From an uncultured Solirubrobacterales bacterium (GTDB lineage: Bacteria; Actinomycetota; Thermoleophilia; Solirubrobacterales; Solirubrobacteraceae), in NCBI GenBank assembly GCA_903830015.1, contig CAIKSH010000126.1, positions 1 through 14,169 on the forward strand: 14,169 bases of DNA. The letters run 5' to 3'. The notes beneath the pieces are model-generated. The model saw nothing but the letters and a program-made list of their open reading frames with translations, did no database searches and was not told the DNA's origin. Positions 6,786 to 13,735 of the stretch are shown here, in pieces. Every line of letters starts with the position of its first letter. Position 1 is the stretch's first letter. A program made the translations under genes and the position numbers.

Positions 6786-6791
6786 TATGAT
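6786..6791 (+). promoter_or_regulatory. -10 TATGAT directly before the 368-aa secreted-protein gene
   Basis: TATGAT matches the TATAAT consensus at five of six positions and ends 7 nt before ATG 6799. This places the transcription start at the A of the ATG. It argues for a leaderless mRNA and against the in-frame upstream GTG at 6775, which lies upstream of this element. No clear -35 is seen. Confidence 0.45.
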
Positions 6792-6798
6792 CACGTCC

Positions 6799-7905
6799 AT
6801 GAATGGCGGCCGGCTGCATTCCCTCTGCGCCCTCTGTTGCGCACTGGCGGTCCTGGCACTCGCCCCCGTCGCATCTGCCGCCGCCACCCGCACCGTCAGC
6901 GGCCAGGTGCAGAAGCCCGAGGCCGGGATGCTCATCGCCGCCGTCGGCCCAGCCGGCGAGATCGGCCGGGCGAAGGTCGGAGCCGACGGACGCTTCGCGC
7001 TGAAGGTCCCGGCGCGCAAGATGGCCACCGCCGGCCTGCTGATGCTCCACCCCAACGGCTCCAATGCCGGGCAGGTGCTGCTTGCCAAGCGCTCGCGCCG
7101 CGGCTTCGTGCGTATGACCGGCAGCACCCGCTCCCTGGGGAGCGTCCGGCTGCAGCCCGGGTTCGCGACGCTCGCGCGCGACCTGCGCGGCCGCCAGTTC
7201 TCGCGTCGCAGCTCGGTGCCGCTCACGAGGAGCGGGCGACCGGCGGCGATCTCCTCGCTCTTCAAGGCGGTCTTCGCCCCCAAGCCGAAGGTCATCGCCA
7301 CCTGCGTGCGGCGCTACTGGGAAGAGACCGAGGAAGGCGACGGGTTCGAACTGATCGACAACCTCTACCGGCAGGTCTGGGGATGGAACAACATGACCCA
7401 GGCCCAGTTCGACGCGATAACTCTTCGTCCGACGTGGATCTTCTGGCTGAAGAATTCACCGCGCGAAACCATCGCGAAGGGGTTCTTCGTCCGGTCGCCC
7501 GAGTGCCCGAACGACGGCGAGTACACCTGGAAGAGGATGTACGGCTGGAATTGGCTCAACGTCACCAACTTCGTCTCGCTCAACGAACCGGTTGACGAGG
7601 GCGGGCTGATCACCAGGTCGGTGATGTGGAAGTACCAGACCTTTACCTTCGCGCCGGGCTCCTACTCCTCGCAGCTGACCGCGCCCGACGGCAAGAAGTA
7701 CGTGATGGTCACCCGCGACCCCACGCGCACGACCGACGTCTCGACGCTCCCGGCCGGGTGGACCATGTCGCCGACCTACACGCTGGGTCGGGAGCTCAAG
7801 GTCGAGCTCTTCGGCAAGGAGACCGAGAACTTCCGCACCAGCAACGGCGACTCCTTCCAGGGGCCGATGCCCCCCGACTTCGACCTCTCCCAGTACGCGA
7901 AGTAG
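6799..7905 (+). CDS. Secreted protein with regulatory-like beta domain and unnamed C-terminal module
   Basis: The 368-aa product starts with a signal peptide (Cys-rich hydrophobic core, likely cleavage after ASA, 25-27). Residues about 31-120 look like a carboxypeptidase-regulatory or Big-type beta-sandwich (VSGQVQKP, then VGADGRFALKVPA). After a basic linker, residues about 165-368 form a Trp/Tyr-rich module with WGWNNMTQAQF, GKKYVMVTRDPTRT, LPAGW and a terminal NGDSFQG. The VMxxxD/LPAGW pattern recalls the end of a widespread unnamed secreted family, usually ending in a gamma-beta fold with LPxGW; this is from memory and not certain. ATG 6799 is preferred over GTG 6775 because a good -10 lies between them. 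It stands between two hairpins and is probably monocistronic. The function is unknown. Confidence 0.85.
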   Translation: MNGGRLHSLCALCCALAVLALAPVASAAATRTVSGQVQKPEAGMLIAAVGPAGEIGRAKVGADGRFALKVPARKMATAGLLMLHPNGSNAGQVLLAKRSRRGFVRMTGSTRSLGSVRLQPGFATLARDLRGRQFSRRSSVPLTRSGRPAAISSLFKAVFAPKPKVIATCVRRYWEETEEGDGFELIDNLYRQVWGWNNMTQAQFDAITLRPTWIFWLKNSPRETIAKGFFVRSPECPNDGEYTWKRMYGWNWLNVTNFVSLNEPVDEGGLITRSVMWKYQTFTFAPGSYSSQLTAPDGKKYVMVTRDPTRTTDVSTLPAGWTMSPTYTLGRELKVELFGKETENFRTSNGDSFQGPMPPDFDLSQYAK

Positions 7906-7910
7906 GCGGC

Positions 7911-7929
7911 CCGCGGCCCGCCCCCGCGG
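7911..7929 (+). terminator. CCGCGG hairpin between the secreted-protein gene and tRNA-Thr
   Basis: Two CCGCGG blocks (7911-7916 and 7924-7929) can pair around CCCGCCC. The partly T-rich TTATCCTT follows directly, so this is a plausible terminator for the upstream gene. TATCCT (7931-7936) could alternatively be the tRNA -10. Confidence 0.4.
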
Positions 7930-7946
7930 TTATCCTTCGCCCCCGC

Positions 7947-8019
7947 GCCGACGTAGCTCAGCTGGTAGAGCACTTCACTCGTAATGAAGGGGTCAGGGGT
8001 TCGAGTCCCCTCGTCGGCT
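7947..8019 (+). tRNA. tRNA-Thr (anticodon CGU)
   Basis: A full cloverleaf of 73 nt is visible. The acceptor stem GCCGACG pairs with CGTCGGC with discriminator T, and the D-arm is GCTC-AGCTGGTA-GAGC. The anticodon stem CTTCA/TGAAG encloses loop CTCGTAA with anticodon CGT (reads ACG, Thr). The T-arm is AGGGG-TTCGAGT-CCCCT. CCA is not encoded. TATCCT (7931-7936), 10 nt upstream, could be its -10 element. The next gene starts 34 bp downstream and may be partly read through from here. Confidence 0.97.
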
Positions 8020-8053
8020 TGCTCTTTGCACCGGTAACATCGCCGCCGCAACG

Positions 8054-10027
8054 ATGGCCATGAAGAGCTCTCAGGGTAAGGTCACGACCGCGGTCCTCAC
8101 CGTGCTCACGGCGCTCGCCATCGCCGCTCCGGGCGCCTCGGCCGGCAAGCTCTACTGGACCAACATCAACAGCGCCCAGCCGCTGGCAGTAGGCCGCTCC
8201 GACCTCGAGGGCAGCAACATCAACAACCAGTTCATCTTCGCCCCCGGCAACCCGTATGGGCTGTTCGTCACCAGCCAGTACATCTACTTCACCAACTTCG
8301 AATGGCAGACGTCGGGCTTCGGAACCATCGGCCGGGCCAACCTTGACGGCTCGGGGGCCAACCAGGAATTCATCACCGGCGCCACCGGGCCGGCCGACGT
8401 ATACGTCGACGACAACTACATCTACTGGGCCAATAGCGGCTCCAATTCGATCGGCCGGGCCAACCTCGACGGAAGCGGCGTAAACCAGAACTTCATCACC
8501 GGCACCGTCAACGCCTCGACGATCTGGGCCAACGACCAGTACATCTACTGGGGCAACGGGAGCTTCTCGGGCTCCTCGAGCATCGGCCGCGCCAACCTCG
8601 ACGGGACAGGCGTAAACCAGGGATTCATCTCCGCGGGCGTGCAGGCGCCGGCCACGCTGGTTGCCGACGAGAACTACCTCTTCTGGACCAACTCCCAGGG
8701 AGATCCGACGATCTCCCGTGCCGACCTCGACGGCACCGACGTCAAGCGCTCTTTCATCGTGGCCGGCCTCCCGGGCTCCACCCCCAACGGCCTGGCGATC
8801 AGCGGCCGCCACCTTTACTGGACGACCTTCAGCACCAACACGATGGGCCGCGCCCGCAAGGACGGAAGCGACGTCCGAACCTCGTTCATCAGCCCGCTGA
8901 GCCCGGCGGCCGGTGGCCCGGGGAGCGTCTCCACCGATCAGTACATGCTCTCGGTCTCGCTCGCCGGGACCGGTTCTGGCACGGTTACCAGCGCCCCGGT
9001 GGGGATCACCTGTTCGGCCTCCGGCTCAGACTGCCAGGAGGAATACCCGCAGGCCACCCGCGTCACGCTGACGCCGACCCCGGAGGACGGCTCGACCTTC
9101 GCCGGCTGGGGCGGTGCCTGCTCGGGTACCGGAACCTGCACGGTGACGATGAATCAGGCGCAGTCGGTCACCGCCACCTTCAACACGCTGCCGCCGCCTC
9201 CAGCGAGCTACGAGCTCTCGGTTGCCGCGGCCGGCACCGGCTCGGGCACCGTCACCTCCTCGCCGGCCGGGATCAACTGCGGCAGCGACTGCGTGCAGTC
9301 CTTCGCCAGCGGCTCCACGGTGACCCTTACCGCCACCCCCTCGGATGAGTCGAGCTTCGCCGGCTGGGGCGGTGCCTGCTCGGGGACCGGAACCTGCACG
9401 GTGACCATGAACCAGGCGCAGTCGGTTACCGCGAACTTCTCCTCGCTGCCCCCGGGCAGCTACCGGCTGACCATCGACGACCAGGGAACCGGCCTGGGGA
9501 CGGTCACCTCCTCGCCGGCCGGGATCAACTGCGGCAGCGACTGCGTCCAGTCCTTCGCCGCCGGGACGGCGGTGAAGCTGAGCGCCACCCCCGCGCCCGA
9601 GGCGAGCTTTGCCGGCTGGGGCGGTGCCTGTGAGGGCACCGCGACCTGCACCGTGACGATGAACAAGGCGCAGACGGTCTCGGCCCAGTTCGTGCCCAGC
9701 AACCTGTTCACGATCCGCTGGGTCAAGGCCCGCGGATCGGCGATCCAGACGCGGGTCTCGGTTCCCGACGCCGGTCGGCTGACCCAGGTCGGCACCCGGG
9801 CGCTGCGCTCCGGCCGGCGGATCGCCGCCTGCCGGGGGAGCCTGAGCGTGAGCGGGGCCGCAACCAGGACGATCACCTGCCGGCTAAACGCCAGCGCCCG
9901 CCGCGCGGCCCGCAGCGGCTCGTTCCGCGTGAGGCTGAGCACCACCTTCAACCCCACCGGCGGCGACCCCCGCACGCTCGTACGAACGGTACGGGTCGGG
10001 CGCATCACCCCTCACTACTCCGGCTGA
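8054..10027 (+). CDS. Secreted six-bladed YWTD-type propeller with three InlB-type repeats
   Basis: The 657-aa product has a signal peptide cleaved near APGASA (25-30). Six repeats of 41-46 residues follow (about 32-75, 76-121, 122-162, 163-207, 208-252, 253-296). Each has an aromatic Y/F-W/F-T/A/G-N start and an IGRANLDGSG-type motif, the pattern of LDL-receptor class B (YWTD) blades; six is the number needed for a closed propeller. Next come three copies (about 297-376, 386-464, 470-549) of the divergent InlB B-repeat type: GTGSGTVTS, a Cys pair, FAGWGGAC, then CTVTMNQAQSVTA. A basic beta-rich C-terminal domain (about 553-657) ends the protein. The start could be ATG 8054 or ATG 8060; neither has a Shine-Dalgarno, and TAACAT (8035-8040) may be the -10. 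It is probably an extracellular adhesive or ligand-binding protein. Confidence 0.9.
   Translation: MAMKSSQGKVTTAVLTVLTALAIAAPGASAGKLYWTNINSAQPLAVGRSDLEGSNINNQFIFAPGNPYGLFVTSQYIYFTNFEWQTSGFGTIGRANLDGSGANQEFITGATGPADVYVDDNYIYWANSGSNSIGRANLDGSGVNQNFITGTVNASTIWANDQYIYWGNGSFSGSSSIGRANLDGTGVNQGFISAGVQAPATLVADENYLFWTNSQGDPTISRADLDGTDVKRSFIVAGLPGSTPNGLAISGRHLYWTTFSTNTMGRARKDGSDVRTSFISPLSPAAGGPGSVSTDQYMLSVSLAGTGSGTVTSAPVGITCSASGSDCQEEYPQATRVTLTPTPEDGSTFAGWGGACSGTGTCTVTMNQAQSVTATFNTLPPPPASYELSVAAAGTGSGTVTSSPAGINCGSDCVQSFASGSTVTLTATPSDESSFAGWGGACSGTGTCTVTMNQAQSVTANFSSLPPGSYRLTIDDQGTGLGTVTSSPAGINCGSDCVQSFAAGTAVKLSATPAPEASFAGWGGACEGTATCTVTMNKAQTVSAQFVPSNLFTIRWVKARGSAIQTRVSVPDAGRLTQVGTRALRSGRRIAACRGSLSVSGAATRTITCRLNASARRAARSGSFRVRLSTTFNPTGGDPRTLVRTVRVGRITPHYSG
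9101..9426 (+). repeat. Near-identical DNA repeats of InlB-type modules 1 and 2
   Basis: Positions 9101-9168 and 9359-9426 match over 68 nt with three mismatches by eye, encoding the AGWGGACSGTGTCTVTMNQ stretch. A third, more diverged copy starts at 9611. Spacings of 258 and 252 bp show whole-module duplication inside the propeller gene. Confidence 0.85.
9251..9559 (+). repeat. 57-nt direct repeat of InlB-type modules 2 and 3
   Basis: Positions 9251-9307 and 9503-9559 are identical except at one base (9295 versus 9547). They encode VTSSPAGINCGSDCVQSFA. Synonymous positions are conserved too, which indicates recent duplication or gene conversion rather than protein-level selection alone. Confidence 0.88.
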
Positions 10028-10028
10028 C

Positions 10029-10073
10029 CGGGGCCGGCGGCCCCGCCGCGCCATTACGGGCCCCGAGGGCCCC
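10029..10073 (+). terminator. Tandem GC-rich hairpins after the propeller gene
   Basis: CGGGGCC (10029-10035) pairs with GGCCCCG (10039-10045) around GGC. A second hairpin pairs GGGCC (10058-10062) with GGCCC (10068-10072). There is no T-tract, as is common for high-GC actinobacterial terminators. They separate the propeller transcript from the riboswitch-controlled gene. Confidence 0.5.
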
Positions 10074-10105
10074 TGAACGGAGCTTTGCGCCCTTCCGCGG
10101 CAGGA

Positions 10106-10262
10106 CTCCTACCTTCCGGCGCTCGAACCAATGCCGAGCTTTGCGCCCCAGAGGCGCGAAGGCGGGGGAACCAACTTCGGGGCTTACCGGTCGCAGAGCC
10201 GACCGGCGTGTAGGAAAGGCGCACGAGCCCGTCAGCTAACCCCGCAGGCCCAAGCCGAGGAG
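10106..10262 (+). promoter_or_regulatory. c-di-AMP riboswitch (ydaO/yuaA class) in the leader of the M23 peptidase gene
   Basis: The leader carries recognisable ydaO-class segments in order. GAACCAATGCCGAGC (10124-10138) is followed by a 9-bp stem, CTTTGCGCC (10139-10147) with GGCGCGAAG (10153-10161). GGGGGAACCAA (10164-10174) and GGGGCT come next, then a stem of CCGGTC (10187-10192) with GACCGG (10201-10206). The 3' hallmark is GAGCCCGTCAGCTAAC followed by CCCGCAGGC. In actinobacteria this class is known upstream of cell-wall hydrolase genes, which fits the gene 8 bp further on. The end of the element runs into the Shine-Dalgarno (GAGGAG, 10257-10262), and CTCCT (10106-10110) is perfectly complementary to AGGAG. 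Translational OFF control by c-di-AMP is therefore plausible. The outer boundaries are approximate. Confidence 0.85.
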
Positions 10263-10269
10263 TTCCGAC

Positions 10270-10857
10270 GTGCTCAGGAAGACCATCTTTGCCGCGCTCG
10301 CCTGCATCGCCGTGGCCGCTCCGGCCGGGGCGGCCACGATCACCGCGCCGGCGCCGGCTCGCCCCGCCGCCGACCGGCCGGCCTGGCCTGACGCTCTGAA
10401 GGCCTCCGGCGCGGCTCCGGTCCTCAAGCAGGCGCGCCGGGCGCTGGCCGGCCCCGTCTTCCCGCTGGCCGGTCGGTTCTCGTGGGGCACCTTCGAGAAC
10501 GCCTTCGGCGGCGGACGCAGCCATGAGGGCCAGGACCTTCTTACCGGCTGCGGCACGCCGGTGATCGCGGCGATGAGCGGCCGCGTGACCGAGAACGAGT
10601 TCGAGGGGGCTGCCGGCAACCTGCTCGTCGTCAGGGTCCCCTCCGGCGAGAACTACGCCTACATGCACCTCCAGGAGCCGGCCTCCGCGAAGGTCGGCGA
10701 CCGTGTCAGCGCCGGTGAGCCGGTCGGCCGCGTCGGGCAGACCGGCCGCGCCAGCACCTGCCACCTGCACTTCGAGTGGTGGACCGCCCCGGGCTGGTAC
10801 AAGGGCGGCCGGGCGGTCGACCCGGCGCCGCGCCTCAGGAGCTGGCTGGGCCGCTGA
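10270..10857 (+). CDS. Secreted M23-family peptidoglycan endopeptidase
   Basis: The 195-aa product has a signal peptide (1 to about 21, cleavage near AGA-A). An M23/LytM (lysostaphin-type) zinc peptidase domain spans about 66-190. Zinc and catalytic residues are visible: His85 and Asp89 in SHEGQD, His133 in YAYMHL, and His165/His167 in CHLHFEW. All ligands of an active M23 enzyme are present, so it should cleave peptide cross-links in peptidoglycan outside the membrane. The start is GTG with Shine-Dalgarno GAGGAG 7 nt upstream, at the end of a c-di-AMP riboswitch, which links wall cutting to c-di-AMP levels. The domain has no LysM or other targeting module. The 3' end overlaps the convergent monooxygenase gene by 23 bp. 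Confidence 0.95.
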   Translation: MLRKTIFAALACIAVAAPAGAATITAPAPARPAADRPAWPDALKASGAAPVLKQARRALAGPVFPLAGRFSWGTFENAFGGGRSHEGQDLLTGCGTPVIAAMSGRVTENEFEGAAGNLLVVRVPSGENYAYMHLQEPASAKVGDRVSAGEPVGRVGQTGRASTCHLHFEWWTAPGWYKGGRAVDPAPRLRSWLGR

Positions 10858-12358
10858 CCGCCGCGGCCGGTTCGCCGGCAACGGCCGCCTGGCCGGTCGC
10901 CGAGAAGAAGCGCAGCTCCGGGTCGTCAACGCGCCCGTGACGCAGGTAGCGGGCGTCCACCGGGTAGGCCTGGGTGAGGCGCCACGGCGCGCGGGCGCCC
11001 TGGCGGGGGAGTCCTTCGGCGTAGCGCTTGACGTAGCCGGCACCGAAGTCCAGCAGCGGCCGCTCGTCGATCGGCCCGACCGGCTCGGCCACCACCGCTT
11101 CGCAGCCGAGCGATTCGGAGAAGGCCATCAGCCGGCAGAAGTACTCGCAGACCAGGTCCACCTTGAGCGTCCAGGAGGAGCTCGTGTAGCCGACGGCCAG
11201 GGCAAAGTTCGGCACGCCGCTGAGCATCATCCCCTTGAAGACCCACGCATCCCCCAGCGAGACCGGCTGTCCGTCGACCTCGACCTCGATCCCGCCCATG
11301 AAGAGCAGCTCGAATCCGGTGGCGGTGACGATGATGTCGGCCTGCAGGCTCTCCCCCGACTCGAGCTCGATCCCGGTCTCGGTGAACGAAGCGACGCGGT
11401 CGGTGACCACCGAGGCACTCCCGTCCCCGATCACCCGGTAGAGGTCGGCGTCGGGAACGGCGCAGAGCCGCTGGTCCCACGGGTCATAGGCGGGCCGGAA
11501 GTGGACGTCGACCGGGTAGCCCTCGGGCAGGTACTTCGCGTTTACGCTGCGGATCCAGCGGCGCATCAGCCGCGGGAACCGGCGGCAGAGCCGGTAGATC
11601 ACCTGCTGGCCGACGATGTGCAGGGCGCGCGTGATCCGGTAGGCGGCCATCGGGCCCAGGCGGTCGCGCATCGCGTTGGCCAGGCGGTCCTCGGCCGGCA
11701 CCGGCATCACGTAGGTGGGCGAGCGCTGGAGCATCGTCACGTGGGCGGCGTCACGGGCCAGCGTGGGCACCAGGGTGATCGCCGTCGCGCCGCTGCCGAT
11801 CACCACGACCCGCTTGCCGGCGTAGTCCAGGTCCTCCGGCCAGAACTGCGGGTGGATTACCGGCCCGGCGAAACGCTCCTCTCCGGGAAACTCCGGCCGG
11901 TGGCCGCGGTCGTAGCGGTAGTAGCCGGTGGCGCCGAAGAGCCAGCGGGCCTGGATCTCGGAACGCTCGCCGGTGGCGACCTCCTCTACCTCGACCGTCC
12001 ACAAGGCCTCTTCGCTGGACCATGCGGCCTTCACTGCGCGAAGGCCATAGCGGATGTGCTCCGCGACGCCGTTCTCTTCGGCGGCCTCGGTTATGTAGTC
12101 GAGGATCGACTGGCCGTCGGCGATCGCCAGGTCGCCGGTCCACGGCTTGAAGGCGTAGCCAAGGGTGTGCAGGTCGGAGTCCGAACGGATCCCCGGGTAA
12201 CGGAAGAGATCCCAGGTACCGCCGAGTGCCGGGCGCGACTCGAGGATGGCGTAGCTGCGACCGGGCAGCTCGCGCTCGAAGTGGCAGCCCATGCCGATGC
12301 CGGAGATTCCCGCGCCGACGACGAGGAGGTCGAGATGTTCCCTGGTGACGGTGGTCAT
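10835..12358 (-). CDS. FAD/NADPH-dependent Baeyer-Villiger-type monooxygenase (EthA-like)
   Basis: The 507-aa product is a class B flavoprotein monooxygenase that would insert oxygen into ketones, or oxidise S or N atoms, using NADPH and FAD. The FAD-binding GAGISG is at 15-20, with GGTWD at 46-50. The Baeyer-Villiger fingerprint FxGxxxHxxxWP appears as FAGPVIHPQFWP (163-174). The NADPH-binding GSGATA is at 188-193, and ATGFELLF comes later. The GYTSSSWTLKVDLVCEY stretch near the C-terminus is typical of EthA-like members. ATG 12358 gives a normal N-terminus; no Shine-Dalgarno lies at normal spacing. A strong hairpin upstream insulates it from the next gene. The C-terminal codons overlap the M23 gene on the other strand. 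The natural substrate is unknown. Confidence 0.93.
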   Translation of the reverse strand: MTTVTREHLDLLVVGAGISGIGMGCHFERELPGRSYAILESRPALGGTWDLFRYPGIRSDSDLHTLGYAFKPWTGDLAIADGQSILDYITEAAEENGVAEHIRYGLRAVKAAWSSEEALWTVEVEEVATGERSEIQARWLFGATGYYRYDRGHRPEFPGEERFAGPVIHPQFWPEDLDYAGKRVVVIGSGATAITLVPTLARDAAHVTMLQRSPTYVMPVPAEDRLANAMRDRLGPMAAYRITRALHIVGQQVIYRLCRRFPRLMRRWIRSVNAKYLPEGYPVDVHFRPAYDPWDQRLCAVPDADLYRVIGDGSASVVTDRVASFTETGIELESGESLQADIIVTATGFELLFMGGIEVEVDGQPVSLGDAWVFKGMMLSGVPNFALAVGYTSSSWTLKVDLVCEYFCRLMAFSESLGCEAVVAEPVGPIDERPLLDFGAGYVKRYAEGLPRQGARAPWRLTQAYPVDARYLRHGRVDDPELRFFSATGQAAVAGEPAAAVSGPASS

Positions 12359-12416
12359 GGCTGGCGCCCGCGAGCGGACTCACCCTTCCTAGCAGCCCGG
12401 GAGGTCCCGCAACGAG

Positions 12417-12442
12417 GAGCGGCGCCCCGGGGGGCGCCGCTC
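12417..12442 (-). terminator. Strong 12-bp hairpin after the DUF5666-like gene
   Basis: GAGCGGCGCCCC (12417-12428) and GGGGCGCCGCTC (12431-12442) are perfect inverted repeats (effectively 11 bp with a 4-nt loop). The hairpin lies 37 bp past the stop of the minus-strand secreted-protein gene and ahead of the monooxygenase start. It is the best terminator-like structure in the window, though without a T-run. Confidence 0.7.
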
Positions 12443-12479
12443 ATTACTTCCGAGGAGGGCCGCGTGCGCGGCGCCGGGC

Positions 12480-13691
12480 TCAGCGTCCGTTGAACCTGCC
12501 TCCGCCGAAGCCACCCTGCGGACCGCGGGGACCACGCGGTCCGTCGCCACGGGGACCGCGCGGACGGTCATCGCTCTCGCCTATCCGGCGGGGACTGTCG
12601 TCGTCCTGCTCATCCTGGTCCTCTTGCCGAGGAGCGCCGCTGACGGGCGGGCTGTCCTCGGAGTCGTCTTCCTGGTGACGCGGGCCACGGCCACCGCGAT
12701 CGCCGCCGCCGATGGCCAGGGCCACCGTGGTGCCGTTCGAGTCGACGGTGATCATCCCGATCTGCTGGCCGACGGTGAGGTCGGCGAGCCCGGGGGTTCC
12801 GTTCCCGTCGGTGTCCGGCACCTTGAACTTGGTGGTGGCGGTAACCGTGGCGGTAACCGAGGTGCCGATCGCCGTGGTCACGGTCACCGAGTCCGAGCCG
12901 ACCGCCGATACGGTCCCCCAGACCTTGGTGCCCTGCACCTTGATCTCCTCGGCGACCGTCGGGTCGCTGGAGGAGGCCTCGACCTCGACCTTGTCGCCGG
13001 TAGCGATGTCAGCGATGGTCACCGTGCCGCTGCCGTCCCGGTCAGGACCCTTGACCTCGGTCGAGGAGTTGACGGTGTAGCTCTTGCTCGTTCCGTCGGC
13101 CAGGGCGATCGTGATCGACGCCGAGTCGACCGCCGAGACGGTCCCCTTGACGTAGGCGCCGGGGCCGGCGGGCTTGATCGCGATCATCGTGGCGACGGTC
13201 GGATCCTCCTCGGAGGCGCGAACGATCACCTCGTCGCCGGCCTGGAGGTCGGCGATCGTCGGGGCTCCGCTGCCGTCACGGTCGGTAACGCCGCGCAGGG
13301 CGGTCGAGGAGTTGGCCGTGAAGGTCTTCTCCGTCCCGTCGGCGAGGGTCACGGTGACCGTGGTCGAACCGACCGACGCGACCGTGCCGACAGTTGCCGG
13401 ACCACAGGGATGGTCGCCGCCGCGAAGCTGGCGCCCGTCCGGGGTGCCGTTGCCGTCGGTGTCCGCCTTGAGCGGATTACTGCCGAGGCGCACTTCGCGG
13501 CCGTCGTTGATCCGGTCACGGTCGGTGTCGGCCTTACGGGGCTTGGTACCGATGCGGCGCTCAGCCTTGGTGGAGAGCCCGTCGCGATCCGGGTCTGCGG
13601 CCCGCGAGAGCTTGGCCGCGGAGGCACCGGCCGGAATCGAGGCGATGAGCCCGACTGCGGCGAGGCCGGCGGCGAGGGTTCTGATGGACAT
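12480..13691 (-). CDS. Secreted calcium-loop protein with DUF5666-like repeats and collagen-like tail
   Basis: The 403-aa product has a signal peptide cleaved near ASA (23-25). Three thrombospondin type-3-like loops follow: DPDRDGLSTKAE (33-44), DTDRDRINDGRE (55-66, Gly replaced by Arg) and DTDGNGTPDGRQ (77-88). Three repeats of about 75 residues (about 99-174, 180-253, 257-328) match the DUF5666 pattern (GTVxxVxxxxxTVxxxDGT). Each carries an inserted dockerin-like loop: DRDGSGAPTIADL (137-149), DRDGSGTVTIADI (217-229) and DTDGNGTPGLADL (293-305). The tail is acidic (341-377), then Gly-Pro-Arg rich (RPRGPRGDGPRGPRG, 376-390). ATG 13691 is chosen because AGAAGGAG lies about 10 nt upstream and the signal peptide begins there; the frame is open to 13727. 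It is probably a calcium-binding surface protein. Confidence 0.88.
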   Translation of the reverse strand: MSIRTLAAGLAAVGLIASIPAGASAAKLSRAADPDRDGLSTKAERRIGTKPRKADTDRDRINDGREVRLGSNPLKADTDGNGTPDGRQLRGGDHPCGPATVGTVASVGSTTVTVTLADGTEKTFTANSSTALRGVTDRDGSGAPTIADLQAGDEVIVRASEEDPTVATMIAIKPAGPGAYVKGTVSAVDSASITIALADGTSKSYTVNSSTEVKGPDRDGSGTVTIADIATGDKVEVEASSSDPTVAEEIKVQGTKVWGTVSAVGSDSVTVTTAIGTSVTATVTATTKFKVPDTDGNGTPGLADLTVGQQIGMITVDSNGTTVALAIGGGDRGGRGPRHQEDDSEDSPPVSGAPRQEDQDEQDDDSPRRIGESDDRPRGPRGDGPRGPRGPQGGFGGGRFNGR

Positions 13692-13735
13692 GTTGGTGGT
13701 ACTCCTTCTCGTGGGGAGGGTCTGCATGGTCAGGG

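Noticed and set aside
6775..6798. Upstream GTG start for the 368-aa secreted protein
   Set aside because: A near-consensus -10 (TATGAT) lies between this GTG and ATG 6799, and the signal peptide fits the later start better.
7931..8024. tRNA-Thr as an integration site for a mobile element
   Set aside because: No duplicated tRNA 3' end, integrase or phage-like gene is visible in the window.
7776..8051. Minus-strand ORF across the tRNA (translation containing GTRTPD)
   Set aside because: This is the well-known spurious protein produced by translating a tRNA gene in antisense; the longer minus ORF at 7958-8812 has the same cause plus the propeller shadow.
8251..8640. Regular repeats considered as a CRISPR array
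   Set aside because: The repeats are in-frame propeller blades with protein-level periodicity and imperfect DNA identity; no spacers or cas genes are present.
10703..12493. 596-codon open frame on the plus strand over the monooxygenase gene
   Set aside because: It is a shadow of a gene with complete FAD, NADPH and Baeyer-Villiger motifs, and its translation shows no recognisable domain.
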